Source of the DNA: Eonycteris spelaea
Taxonomy: Eukaryota; Chordata; Mammalia; Chiroptera; Pteropodidae
Assembly (NCBI GenBank): GCA_003508835.1
Contig: PUFA01000092.1
Location: forward strand, 5,394,001 to 5,458,000
Direction: 5' to 3'
DNA: 64,000 bases
Both the position numbers and the translations under genes were made by a program. This document shows positions 23,289 through 33,895 of the stretch, piece by piece. The notes beneath the pieces were generated by a model. The model searched no databases. It was not told the DNA's origin and was given only the letters and a program-made list of their open reading frames with translations. How positions within the stretch are numbered: position 1 is the first letter of the stretch; the number at the start of each line of letters is the position of its first letter.

Positions 23289-23944
23289 CTTCATCTTACT
23301 CTCTAGGATTAAAGTACAAGAAAGACGAACTAAATAATGAACTGTTAAATATAAGGAGACTGGGAGCTTCTGAGTTCAAAAATAAAACTGTTTCTCATTC
23401 TCAGTCACTCAATATGACAATCAATCCTTAAAGTATGAAATGTTTTCAGAGCAAAGATCAAATCCAAAATGGTACTATAAAACTCTAATATATCAGAAAT
23501 CTCCAAGGCAATATCTTGTAGAAACTTTTATACTTATACAAGTCCCTCTAAGAAGATTCTATCAGATTTTCCTTACTTAATGAAATTTTAAGAATCCTAA
23601 CACTGCTACTATGCAGCAATTCCACAGGAAGTTTAAGATATGGGATAAAGTTATAGATGTGACTTTTTTCTTTGAGACTCTTGTATTTTGCATGTATGGG
23701 GGTGAGAGAATGTAAATTGTGTGTAGTGCAAGAGAACATGTACTTTCCAAAGGCAGACCCAACATTTTCCACCCCATATTTGTTCTTTTTCACAATTTGA
23801 CATTGAAAACTACTTCCATTCAAATGATGGGCTCCATTTCTATCAATCTCTGAGCTTGTGGGTAGACATAATTATTACTTAACAGAGTATGACTCTATGC
23901 AATATCCGATGCCAGGTCATTAATGGCTATGGACTTTCTGACTT
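23289..23944. other. Unassigned DNA between MLT1 pieces
   Basis: No named element. Overlapping minus frames at 23548-23823 and 23577-23777 have no recognisable domain. The position between two same-strand MLT1 LTRs allows decayed MaLR internal sequence, but the two LTRs look like different subfamilies, so a single provirus is unlikely. Confidence 0.35.
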
Positions 23945-24290
23945 GCTCTCTTAAGATGTTATTCTTGGAATTCACATGGTGCTGTTCTGTTGAGGAAGCC
24001 TCAGCACAGCCCATTGGAGAGGAACAAGGCCCCAAGTCTGGTTAGTCTTAGTGGCTTCCTATTCAGCACCGTGCTTTCCAGCCACATGAGTAAGTCATCT
24101 TTGTAGATATTCCGAAGTCCTTTTAAGCCACATAGTCCCTAGTTGATGCCACATGAAGCATAAACAAGCCATCCTGCTATTGCAAACTTGCAGATTCATA
24201 TGAGCAAAATAAAGATGTTTGTTTGTCCTAAGCCACTAAGTTTTAAGGCAGTTGTAGGCAGTGATGGATAATTTAAACAGAAATAAACAC
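23945..24290 (+). mobile_element. MLT1 LTR (ERVL-MaLR), MLT1J/K-like
   Basis: The 3' half is clear: 'ccagccacatgagtaagtca', 'gcaaaataaagatgtttgtt' (polyA-signal region), 'cctaagccactaagttttaa' and 'gtaggcagtgatggataatt' follow the ends of the older MLT1 subfamilies. The 5' limit is approximate. It differs from the MLT1C-like copy 1.5 kb upstream and is a separate insertion. Confidence 0.75.
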
Positions 24291-24559
24291 TCTAAATCCT
24301 TTGTGAAGCCAGGTGAAATATAAAAAACTGAAAACAAGCACTACCTTTGATTAACAGTTACCCTCTGGAATCAGCAACCTCTTTGCCCAGTTAGCCAGCA
24401 CATTTTTTTTAAAAAAGTTACCGGGAGATAGTGTTTGTATGTTTGTTTTTTTTAGGATATCTCTAAAAAAATATCTTCCAGTAATTTTGAGTCTAGTCTT
24501 CAGAAAATTTTATTTGGACTTATTCTAGCAAGTAGAAAATTCACACATTTAAAGCAAAA

Positions 24560-24705
24560 TATACTCAGCAGCCCATCTTAACTTAACTTCATGAGAGGCC
24601 TTGGGTCAGAACTGCCTAACAAAGAGGGCTTCAGAATTCCTTACCCAGAAAACTGTAAAATAATGAATGTTTATTGTTACTTTATGCTACTAACTTTCCC
24701 ACAGA
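24560..24705 (+). mobile_element. MLT1 LTR 3' fragment
   Basis: 'catgagaggccttgggtcag', 'aattccttacccagaaaact' and 'taatgaatgtttattgttac' correspond to 'catgagagaccctgagccag', 'attcctgacccacagaaact' and 'taataaatgtttgttgtttt' of older MLT1 LTRs. This is a third MLT1 piece within 2.7 kb, same orientation. Confidence 0.75.
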
Positions 24706-24984
24706 AACTTAAAGAACTGTAAAAATAATAATATTTTACTATGTTTTTTAAAAAAATAAAAATTAAATTAAGTAAAATACAACCTGTTGTAGTTGTTTGA
24801 TATCTTATTAATTTTTTTCAAAGTAAATGAAAAGAAACTGGAGGAAATAAAATATCTTCTTCATTAAGAATTATAATGCTGAAAGGTTATTTTTCCATAC
24901 CAGATACTCTATATTGCTCAATCATATTAATTCAGTATTCCAATTGTTTTAAAAAGTTTATTATTTTGTGCATTATGTACTACA

Positions 24985-25880
24985 CCCTTACAATACAGAA
25001 AATGTGAAAGTTGAACAGCACTTTAAAGAAAATGATATTTTAAATTATTTAACCACCAAACCGTATGAGGGGTTCTGTGCTAGGTTAATGAAATTAACAC
25101 AGTCCCTATCCTTATTGGATCATTCTTACATTCTAATAGTCATATATTAATAAAATAATCATCAAAAAAAAACCCACAAGATTTTAAGTATATAACAGCT
25201 TGGGAAAGATACATAGTGGCTCTTAAAGAGTTAAGGACAACTTCCCAGAGCAAAAGAAACAACTTGAGATGTGGAAGATGAGCAGGCATTAGAGGCATGC
25301 AAGGTGCAGCAGACATGAGCAGGCATTACAGGTATGCAAGGTGCAGCAGAGACAGATGAAACATCTAGATAGAGCACTGTCTGGAATAGTCTTGTGGCAT
25401 CACATATTCTGGAATCTGAAAGGAACCCATTGTGGCTGGAGTGCAAACAGCAAGCAGGGATGGTATATACAGGAAAGGGGTCAGTCCAAAGGCTCTAGTG
25501 CTGAAAGGTTATCATTTTCCAAAGCCAAATGATAAAATGATTGAAAGGTGTAAGGATGATTAGATTTCAACTTTGTAAATCTAATATTGGCTACCTTATA
25601 AAGAAATGGTGGAAGGAGGCAAGAATGAATGCAGGAGAATAATAAGAATGATATTGCACTAGCTTTCGTAACTAATAATTTCATAAGAGAAGCTGCTAGG
25701 AAACGTTGTGAGGATGGAGAGAATAATATTTGTGGAAAATTTAGCAAGTGTAAGACCTTAGTGATGGACTGGATACAGGAGTAAGTGCAAGGAGGTGTCA
25801 AGAGCAAACCCTGGTTTTGTGACATTTGGATGATTTCAGGGATAGGGAGCCCTGGAGAAAGAACTAAGACCACATCAGTA
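24985..25880 (-). mobile_element. L2 LINE 3' region, antisense
   Basis: From its left end the + strand gives the reverse complement of the L2 3' end ('ggggttctgtgctaggttaa', 'acacagtccctatccttatt', 'cattcttacattctaatagt') and then upstream L2-like words ('tgtggctggagtgcaaacag', 'ggaggcaagaatgaatgcag'). The minus frame at 25481-25873 (130 codons, the longest in the window) lies in L2 sense orientation but shows no recognisable reverse-transcriptase motif. Outer limits are approximate. Confidence 0.6.
25281..25354. repeat. 37-bp tandem duplication
   Basis: Two adjacent copies of a 37-base unit starting agcaggcatta (25281-25317 and 25318-25354) differ at only a few positions. They lie inside the antisense L2 and show less divergence from each other than the L2 shows from its family, so the duplication is younger than the insertion. 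Confidence 0.9.
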
Positions 25881-26199
25881 TAGCTTCAGCAGCACACAAA
25901 AGACCCACTGGCAAAAATACTGATATTGGATTTAACTGGAAGGGTTATTTTCTTGGATACTCATTTAATAGTTTATTTCCTCATAATCAAATATATTCAT
26001 AAAATAATTAATTATATTCACAGCTTTATAACTGCATAATTGCATGCACTTTGATAATTCAAACCCAGCTGAAGAGTGCTCACTATTCCATTCCATACAC
26101 CTAGTAACAATGCATATGCTGTTTCTCCCATTAAACTGAAAACTTTAGTTCTGCTTACCAAACATGTATTTTTATAAATCTCAGCAACTATTATAGTAT

Positions 26200-26530
26200 C
26201 TTATGATACTATACTGCACATTCATGATGTTCTCCCTTTTGTCTGTTTCATCATTAAGGCCTCTCTGTTTACATGGTCCAGTCTACAGTCTTTTCCTCTT
26301 CTGTTACTCTATTTCTTTGCTGCAATTTATTTTCTTCAAAGGACTTTTACCTAACTCAATTGTATTTATTTATTGTATTGTATTTACTTATTATTTGTCA
26401 TCTCTACAGGATTATAAACTTCAGTCTCCCTCACAAACTGTAATCTCTACAAGAGCAGGAAGCTTCGTTCTTTACAAGTATATTCTCAATCTTCATTAAA
26501 TATTTGTAGAGTAAGTAAATGAATGAATAT
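26200..26530 (+). mobile_element. L2 LINE 3' end
   Basis: The typical L2 3' end runs through a pyrimidine-rich part, 'aggattataaacttcagtct' for 'tagactgtgagctccctgag', 'tacaagagcaggaagcttcg' for 'gagggcagggactgtgtctt', and 'ttaaatatttgtagagtaag' with a gaatgaat end. No open frame of L2 origin. Confidence 0.7.
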
Positions 26531-26874
26531 AGTACTTTCTAAATAATTACTTCATGAATGAATGATAATGCATGTTATCTAATGTGTTCGTATATATTAA
26601 ATCTGCAAAAGTCCACCAAGAAAAATCTTTCAGGTATATATAGAAACAATTCTCACCTTCACCACTCACCACCAAATGACAATTCTTCAAGAATGGAATT
26701 TAAAGAAAAAAATGAGCAACTGAACTGTCAAAGATGGCTTGGGTTGCAAATTAAGGTGGGATAATTCTGCCATCTAATTTGGGAGGCAATTCCTTTAAGA
26801 TTAAGTATAAAAATAAGATATAACAGGACAAATTACTATGGACAACAAATTGTGATATTCTTCATCTATAAAAA

Positions 26875-27120
26875 GTCTTTCTCAATTTTTTCAGCTGGAA
26901 GCATATTTCATTCTCTTCTGAATTGCAATTGCCTATATCTTTCTATGCACACTTTTTGGCAAAATTTCTACTTTTAAAAATTATATTCATTTATGATTAC
27001 ATTTTACTGTCCCTAAATTATTATACGCTTTTTAAAAACAAGAATTTGAGGTATCTGAGTACCTGCTGTTTGCCCACACAGTAATTTATTATTAATGAGT
27101 CAGTCAATAAATACTTGCCC
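26875..27120 (+). mobile_element. L2-like 3' end
   Basis: A degraded 'ttctgaattgcaattgccta...tatctttctatgcac' part leads to 'ttttaaaaacaagaatttga' and the end 'gtcagtcaataaatacttg'. The layout fits an L2 3' end in sense orientation. Weaker than the neighbouring copy. Confidence 0.5.
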
Positions 27121-27195
27121 AATTATAAATGGATGGATATTGAATTGAATTTTCGCAGCAAATAAAACATTGAATTACTTGTTTATAAGATTTTT

Positions 27196-27213
27196 TGTGT
27201 GTGTGTGTGTGTG
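27196..27213. repeat. (TG)9 microsatellite
   Basis: Nine uninterrupted tg units preceded by a T run. Confidence 0.95.
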
Positions 27214-28954
27214 GAAAGGGACTTTGCAAAGCATGACTCATCATATTGAACTTTCTGAGTTTTGTTTTAAAATCAGTCATTTCTCTGATGATTTTATCCT
27301 TTCTCATACATTTATTTTCAAATTTGTTTGTTTTCATAGAAAATAACTACCAGAAGACGAAAAAATGTGAACACAATTTATGGTTTTCTAAAATGTTTTT
27401 GGTGTTCACACTAACATGCTCTATTATGCTTTGAAAAGGAGTTTTAACATCATTCAAATAAACAGCAAATCAACAGATTTTGCCCTTAATGATACATCTG
27501 TCCTTAAGCAACTCTGCTACCTCAGCTAATCTTTTGTGTATTAAACTAAAAGAAAATTATCCTTAATAATTATTTTTACATTTGGACACATGCCATTTTG
27601 ATGTGTTAACACTCATACAAACTGTTGACAGTTTGGTCTGCCCAGTACTCTTGCTTCCTATAGCAATAGCATCTCCTTCTGTTTGGAAATTATTTTGCCC
27701 TGTCTGTTTCAGCCCTACTTTTCTGACCTAATATTTGGATCTGGATAGTTATAAGCCAATTTGAGCTTATCAATGCTCTCTCTTAGAAAATTCCTAACTG
27801 AAGCTGGGGGCTAGGTCTTTTTCTACCCATGGACCAAATTTCAGCCACATGGAGATGTGAGGCTGAGTGACAAACATGGAACACATAAGAAAATAGAAAT
27901 AAGAGACCAAGAAAAGGTCCTGATGGCACTTAAATGCCTGGTTTCTACTTCCTTAAGACCAGCTATTCTTTGTTATTGTACTGGCTTGGTAAAGTGAACC
28001 ATAAATTACTTTAATTACTTGAGTTACTTTAAATTATATTTTTATATTATTGCATCAAAGTGGAGTTAAATGAAGTCTTAGAAGATATTGCTTTGGGTAT
28101 TTTGGTTTTAGCTATAGCAAATATAATCATAGTTATAAACAGACCATTTTATTAATATGCCTATTGAGAATGCATTTCTCCAACCAAAAATAAATAGCCA
28201 CTATAATTGATTGCAAAGTGAGAATTTGAATATTTTCTCTTTTATGTCTATTTGGCATAAAAAATTTTAAAAAACCAAAAGAAGATAAATTTTCATATGA
28301 GACATTAAAAGTAGTAGTTATATAACAAAACCCAAAATTTTGTAGTATCTTTCTGGAAATATTAAATGGGAGAATTTCAATTATGATAACTAAAAAATAG
28401 TGCAAATTTATAAAAGTGTTAGTTTGTACTTGTATATCATATACATGTATTTCTCCCTCGGTTTAAATGTCATGGAGTTTAGACACTTCCTCCTGTGGTA
28501 TTCAGAGTGCAAAGGATAGCAAAGGTCATGACCATATGTGGTCAATAAACAGTTCTGTTCTACCTTCTCCTAGAGCAAAAAGATTCAAGCCTGTTATTAA
28601 TTCAGGTGGCCTGGCTAAAATCCACCTTCAGTAATTACATTTCTGTCTACAAAAAATTGATAATGTAGTTTCTGTGAGAGAACATACTCGTTGTCATCAG
28701 TTTAAAAAAAGAACAGAGATGCAAAATCAACAAACATTCTATTATGCTCTAAGAAGAACAAAGGTTTCATTTTGCTCCAATATGAATGCTTTTGAAGACT
28801 AAAATAACTAAGCAGATAACATTTACTATACGTCATCAGCTAGTGAACTTTAAGTAACAAAGAATCTCTCAGACCTTTAAACGTCCTGTAATTTATACAA
28901 AAGTATCTTAGAAAGTCCAATCATATCTCTCTATTTTATATACTTACCTTTCTG
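27214..28954. other. Unassigned AT-rich DNA
   Basis: No gene or named repeat. 27640-27960 is somewhat GC-richer. The minus frame at 28133-28405 is dominated by I, F and N, as expected of AT-rich sequence. Confidence 0.4.
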
Positions 28955-29215
28955 TTTCCAATCACTGCTCAAATTTCACTTTCTCTCCAAAGCCTTTAGT
29001 GTTTCACCTTCCACCTAATAAGCTGAACTAGTCACCTTTTTCTCTCTGCTTTGTAACACCTTCCTGATAGCACGATTGTGCCTTCCCTGCTCCTATTGGA
29101 CTGTTAGTTCTTTGAGATAGAAGCCTCTATACCATCCTTCTTTGAATTTTCCAATTTAGCATTATGCCTTAATAATGGTATATACAAGTATGCAATAATG
29201 TTTACTGCACATATG
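28955..29215 (+). mobile_element. L2 LINE 3' end
   Basis: 'actgctcaaatttcactttc' and 'ctccaaagcctttagtgttt' stand for the usual 'agctcaaatgtcacctcctc...gaagccttccctgac'. 'ttggactgttagttctttga' and 'tagcattatgccttaataat' complete the sense L2 end. This is a good ordered match over about 250 bases. Confidence 0.75.
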
Positions 29216-29799
29216 AATATAAAATCAACATTTTCTGGACATTTAAATAGGAGCCAAAATTATACTCCCAAAGAAAAATCTAGTGCTATATGATATATGT
29301 AAAGAGATTAAGACTTTGCAGCCAGGGTAATAAAATAAAATGGAATATTTGGAGAATAATGGTGTTCAGTACGCTAAAAAGATGATTCTGGGGTGTAGGT
29401 TGCACCTGGAATACCACTTCAAGTTGCTGTGTATAATTTCTCACATCTATGAAGGTGGCTTTAACTTAGGAGAGGCTTACTATCTGAGGAAAACAAATGG
29501 TCAGTGTATCAAGGACTGGTCAAGTGGACTTGAGTAATAGGTAGGGGCTCTTGTCCCCTGAGAATCAGGAAATCAGGTGGCTAATGGGGAGAAAACAGAA
29601 TGAAGTCAAGCAAGAACACAACCTTAATGTCCCAGCCAACACCAGGAATGGGGATTCTTTAGAGATACGGAGTATTAGATATACTATCCCACTGTATGCT
29701 TCTGCAGTAATTCACCTAACCAGTCTCCTATTGACTCTTAAACTACCCGCACTAGTTTTTCTACTGCTGTAATGAGAAATATATGTACATTTTATTTCA
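29216..29799. other. Unassigned DNA
   Basis: Two short plus frames (29340-29537 and 29551-29772) lie here with near-neutral base composition. Neither has a recognisable domain. Possibly single-copy or decayed retroviral DNA. Confidence 0.35.
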
Positions 29800-30370
29800 A
29801 ATGTGTATATGTTTATTATAAATTTCTGGAGGAGAAATGCTTTGTTGAAGTGTCAGTGAATTTGTAAGTTTTTTTTTTTAATTTATATTTTGATAGTTAT
29901 TTTCAGATTATCCTCTACATGGTTTATACCTCTATACATTCTCATCAGCAGTATATGGATCTTTTTTTTTTTTGTATTTGCCAGTTTGACAGGCGAGAAA
30001 AATTTTTGGTGTAGTTTTAATTTGAGTTTCTCTTATTGAGAGTGATGTTTGCATCTTTTATATTTTAGAGCTAATTGCATTTTCTATGTATTGTCTATTT
30101 ATATCCATTGACTATTTTTCCATTGACTGTTTAATCTTTTCTTACTTACTTGTAAATGCTCCCTCTATATAAGGGAAATAAACCCTTCATTGCGAACTGT
30201 AAATATTTGTTCATAATTACTGTCTTTTTCCAACTCTACTGACTTTGGTTTTTATCATACAAACTTTTTTTTTTTGTTTTATGTAAACAAATGTACAATA
30301 TTCTCTCTTCTAACATTAAGGTTTTTTTCTATCACTTGGAAAAGCCTTATCCAATCAGTAATAATAAAAA
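29800..30370 (-). mobile_element. L1M-type 3' region, antisense
   Basis: 'tttctggaggagaaatgctt', 'tctatacattctcatcagca' and, further right, 'tctatcacttggaaaagcct' follow the reverse complement of an old L1 3' end, including the region equivalent to 'gcttagaaaggccttcc'. It is highly decayed and contains T10-T12 runs. Confidence 0.55.
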
Positions 30371-30371
30371 T

Positions 30372-30555
30372 TTGCTTGGGTTCAAATTTTAGTTCCTCCT
30401 ATTACTAGTTGTGTGACCTTGAAAAAAATTAATTACTCTGGGCCTATTCTTTTTTTGTGAAATGGAATAACAATACTACCTAATTCTTTGGGATGTTGTG
30501 AGAACTAAATAAGAAATAGCATTAGTGAATTTAGCATAATGTTTATCTTATACAG
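30372..30555 (+). mobile_element. MIR SINE
   Basis: A clear sense MIR core: 'cttgggttcaaattttagtt', 'actagttgtgtgaccttgaa', 'gtgaaatggaataacaatac' and 'gggatgttgtgagaactaaa' in the order of the consensus. The 5' tRNA head is mostly missing. Confidence 0.9.
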
Positions 30556-31714
30556 ACAAGAAAACAATAACAAGAGTAATAATAATAAATATTTTTGTTG
30601 TTGTTGAATAAAATGAGTGCTTAAGCAATTACCTTTTTTCTCTATTGAACCCAATTTTCCTCTACATTGGTAAATAAAAACACTAATGAGATAGTCTTTC
30701 TACTTGGAAAATTGACCTCATTACTATTCTGTTTAAAATCCTTCTAGAACATGAACAAAGTCAAATTTAAAATGAAGTTTTAGAAGTTGATATAAGAAGT
30801 AAATGTTACCCAACAATTTACTCTATTATAAACAAGCTTGCCTAGAACCAAACTACTGATGTACACTAAAACTCTCCGGATTTTGCTGAACATGTCTATT
30901 TGTATGTGTAGCTGCTGTGTTGATTTCAGAACAGTTAGATTTGTTTATGGTTGCCTTAGAAACAACATGAAGATGCGTTTTCCATCAAACACACCTAACA
31001 ACTCTGTGGATGTCTGTATGTTCAATTTATCCATGGTTACCCTAGGGATTGCTCACAATATGAATGTCTTTACCATTTCTTCAAGCTCACAGTTGTAAAC
31101 TAGCATCTTGGTGATTTTGTTTCCTTGCCAACAGAAAAGGTGCTTCCCATGGTTATATTCTTCTACTCTTGGAATAGACTACAAATCAAATGTCTACCTA
31201 AAATAAATGTAATATTTCAGAATCCCTGTGTTGTTGAATTGTTTGTGGGAAAAGAGTTTGTTCCAAATTAAGTTCTACTATTTGTTGAAGATTTCGACAT
31301 TTCACATATATTGCATATAATAACTTCAGTATTTATTTTTTCTGTTTTTAAATCTGTTAATTAAACTGTTCACCAATATCACAAAATCATATAAATTCAT
31401 CACAATCAGTATGCCTGTGTAAATCATCATCACCATCATCATCATTTTCCAACACACTCCATTTCACAAAGATTAAATTTTAGTCAAAGTAAGTATGTTA
31501 AATTAATATTTGGTTAAATTATAATAGATTAATTTCACTTGAACATTTGTTTGATGAACAACTCCTATATTGGTGTTGTTCTCTATAAAGAGAGAAAATG
31601 GTAAATTGTAATGCAAGGGAGGCCATATTGTGGGAAGTTGAAATAATAGAATTCCAGACTCTGGAACTTTAAAGGATTTTGAAAAATGAATTGATCTTCC
31701 TTTCATTTGAATGG
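30556..31714. other. Unassigned DNA with (ATC)n
   Basis: A short catcatcac-type run occurs at 31417-31446. The block 30880-31140 is less AT-rich, carries the open frame 30838-31098 and includes two words like halves of an RFX X-box (gttgccttagaaac near 30949 and ggttaccctagggat near 31034). No gene is supported. Confidence 0.35.
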
Positions 31715-31785
31715 TAATTTGACTAGGATCACACAACAAGGTGAAAATAGAAGTTGGTCTAAATTCAAAGACACTAAGCTGATAT
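31715..31785 (-). mobile_element. MIR fragment, antisense
   Basis: 'gactaggatcacacaacaag' and 'agaagttggtctaaattcaa' correspond to the reverse-complement MIR words 'cccaaggtcacacagctagt' and 'gagccaggattcgaac'. Short. Confidence 0.5.
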
Positions 31786-31789
31786 TCAC

Positions 31790-31895
31790 TTAGCGAACAT
31801 TTATTTAACACCTATTATAGGTCTGACAAACCTTGGTTCGTGGGTTATAAGGATATATAAGACAAAATTCATCCTCAAGAAAAGCACAATATTGT
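31790..31895 (-). mobile_element. L2 3' end, antisense
   Basis: 'agcgaacatttatttaacac', 'ctattataggtctgacaaac' and 'ggttataaggatatataaga' follow the reverse complement of the L2 terminus (aacaaatatttattgagcacctactatgt...). Only the last ~100 bases are present. Confidence 0.6.
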
Positions 31896-32309
31896 AAAGC
31901 ATTTGTTGATCCAAATCTTCGTGTTGATCCAGGTACTTCATTTTCTAATTATCTAAATCAAGGGTAGAACTTGGATAAAGACAAATTAACAAAAGCATAA
32001 AAACTCATTGGAAGAGTCTGAATGAATTAATGGATATAGTTGAGGAAGAAAGAGCCTAGAAAAGAGAATAGATACATTTGCTAAAACATAAGAAGACATA
32101 TATATTTTCTTTGCTGTTACAGGGAAGGCAAAAAAGAGATGAGATGTCTGGCAGAGTTTGAGGTGACTAAGAAGAAACGTGTGTCTCTAATCTGAAGTGA
32201 GGCTAATATTCCTAGAAAATAAAAAAAAAAAAAAGAAAAGAAAAAAAGAAAAAAGAGGAAAAGTGTAAATTATTTCAACTAGAATTGAACTAGAAAAAGA
32301 CACTTCAAT
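31896..32309. other. Unassigned DNA with A/G-rich tract
   Basis: No named element. At about 32219-32262 there is an A-rich run with interspersed g, which may be low complexity or the tail of a + strand insertion of unknown type. Confidence 0.4.
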
Positions 32310-32540
32310 AAGCATCAATTCGATAATCTTTTATTGAACACCTAATGTGTGCACTTAAACTGGTGTTGTAGAAAGAATCAGACAGGTTAGATTCCATTTT
32401 ACACATGTATACTGTCTAACTTCTCTGTGTCAAGCACTCTGCTAGCAAGTGCTAGAAATATGAAGTTTAACATGCTTAGCTCAAGCTTCTGTTCCAGGAA
32501 TGTTATCAGAGGTTACAGGCAAGAAAACAGGCAATAAGTA
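32310..32540 (-). mobile_element. L2 3' end, antisense
   Basis: 'aatcttttattgaacaccta' and 'atgtgtgcacttaaactggt' followed by 'aagcactctgctagcaagtg' and 'ggcaagaaaacaggcaataa' give the reverse complement of the L2 end, apparently with two overlapping matches to the terminal 'tgccaggcactgtgctaggcgc' part. That may be an internal duplication or two fragments. Confidence 0.6.
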
Positions 32541-32579
32541 ACTTTCAGTGCAGTTAAGATTAAGAACAATTATTTAATG

Positions 32580-32820
32580 TTTGTGACCACTTCATCCTGT
32601 TTAATTTCTCCAAAGCATCTGGCATTATATTTTTACATTATATTTATCTAAAGCAGAGTGTATTTATTCATTGTGCATTTGTTTTCTATTCTTGCTCCAT
32701 GGAATATATGATCTATGAGCAAAAGGCCTTGTCTCTTTCTTCATTTCTATATCCTTATAGAAATGAAGCAAATGGCACATAGTAGATACTAAATAAATAT
32801 TTGATGAATGAATGAATGAG
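32580..32820 (+). mobile_element. L2 LINE 3' end, sense
   Basis: 'catggaatatatgatctatg' and 'agcaaaaggccttgtctctt' precede the unmistakable terminus 'atggcacatagtagatacta' and 'aataaatatttgatgaatga'. It lies tail-outward, next to an antisense L2 end at 32310-32540. Confidence 0.85.
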
Positions 32821-33379
32821 AAAATAAACAGTATATGTTAATCAATATTTGATAAATACATGATAAATGAATAAATAAATATTCTTCTTGTCACTCAACT
32901 AACTCATACTACTTCCTCTGCAGGCCTCCTCAGATCCTGTATTTCAAATTAATCTCTTTCTCTGCTACTATACTATGTCTATTTTTTTCTTCAAGATAGG
33001 ATTTTATTAATACTATTCTTTAAAAATACCTATCATTGTGTGTTTCACAAAATAGATACTCAACTTATAATTTTGAATTTAATTTCGTATTTGACTTTCT
33101 GTTATCTCCCCAAATGAGTTTAGAAGTTAGAGTTAAATGTTAGTATGGGTCTGACATGTACAGATAATTGGTAAAGACAACATAGATTCAAAAATATTCT
33201 CATGTTTTACCTGACTAGATGAAAATAACTGTACCAGAGAAGTCTAATATTCTATATAACATATTTTAAGAAAAAAGAGGCTTCATGTCATTGTATAATG
33301 TAATATTATTAAATTCATGAACAGAATTAATGATACCTCTTTAAGAGCTGTGTTGCTTCATTTCAGAGAAAATGCAAGA
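32821..33379. other. Unassigned AT-rich DNA
   Basis: No recognisable feature. A weak pyrimidine-rich stretch at 32880-33000 could be another L2 trace but cannot be called. Confidence 0.35.
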
Positions 33380-33540
33380 CTGAAAAACCTTGGGTGACAG
33401 ACCTATGGAGAGTGTTGAACTTGCAAAAAACAGAATAACTATGAGAAAGCCACTCAATCTTCATCTAAGTCTCCTGAGTGGTTTGTCTCATGGAATTTTT
33501 AGAAGAATAATATGAATTAATTAATGCATGCATGTGAAAA
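33380..33540 (+). mobile_element. Possible MIR fragment
   Basis: 'gaaagccactcaatcttcat' and 'tctcatggaatttttagaag' with 'aatatgaattaattaatgca' can be laid along the 3' half of MIR (…ttaacctctctgtgcc…gttgtgaggattaaatgagttaatacatg). Weak match. Confidence 0.4.
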
Positions 33541-33709
33541 TGTTTGTGAAATTTAAGATGCTGTTTTTGAAGTGTTAATGAAACATGAGATGAATAATAA
33601 AGATGTGTTCTATATCTTCAAAAATATGCTTATGACTGTTTTAGATGTAGCTTTTCTTTAAGAATATTTATAGGCTTAAACTATTAATATTTAAAAGCAA
33701 TATGTGTTA

Positions 33710-33895
33710 CATATGGTGCCAGACAAGTGATAGATATTATCTAATTTAATTCTCTCAACTCTGTGCTGTAGGTAATACTGTAATTTTTATAATTGTAGAA
33801 CATTTTTTATAGAAAATGAAACTTTGGTTTAGAAAAGTTTAGTGACTTAGACAAAGACATTAAGCTCGGATTTGATTCTGGATCTGCCTAACACA
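33710..33895 (-). mobile_element. MIR SINE, antisense
   Basis: Reverse-complement MIR in good order: 'atctaatttaattctctcaa', 'ctctgtgctgtaggtaatac', 'agaaaatgaaactttggttt', 'aaaagtttagtgacttagac' and 'ctcggatttgattctggatc'. One of the best antisense MIR copies here. Confidence 0.85.

Noticed and set aside
22081..24290. A complete MaLR provirus with two MLT1 LTRs
   Set aside because: The two LTRs resemble different MLT1 subfamilies and the interior was not recognised.
25481..25873. 130-codon minus frame, the longest in the window
   Set aside because: It lies in an antisense-to-plus L2 3' region, shows no reverse-transcriptase or other motif, and has no supporting gene structure.
31417..31446. 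CRISPR-like or phased repeat from catcatcac units
   Set aside because: It is a short trinucleotide run in mammalian DNA with no spacers.
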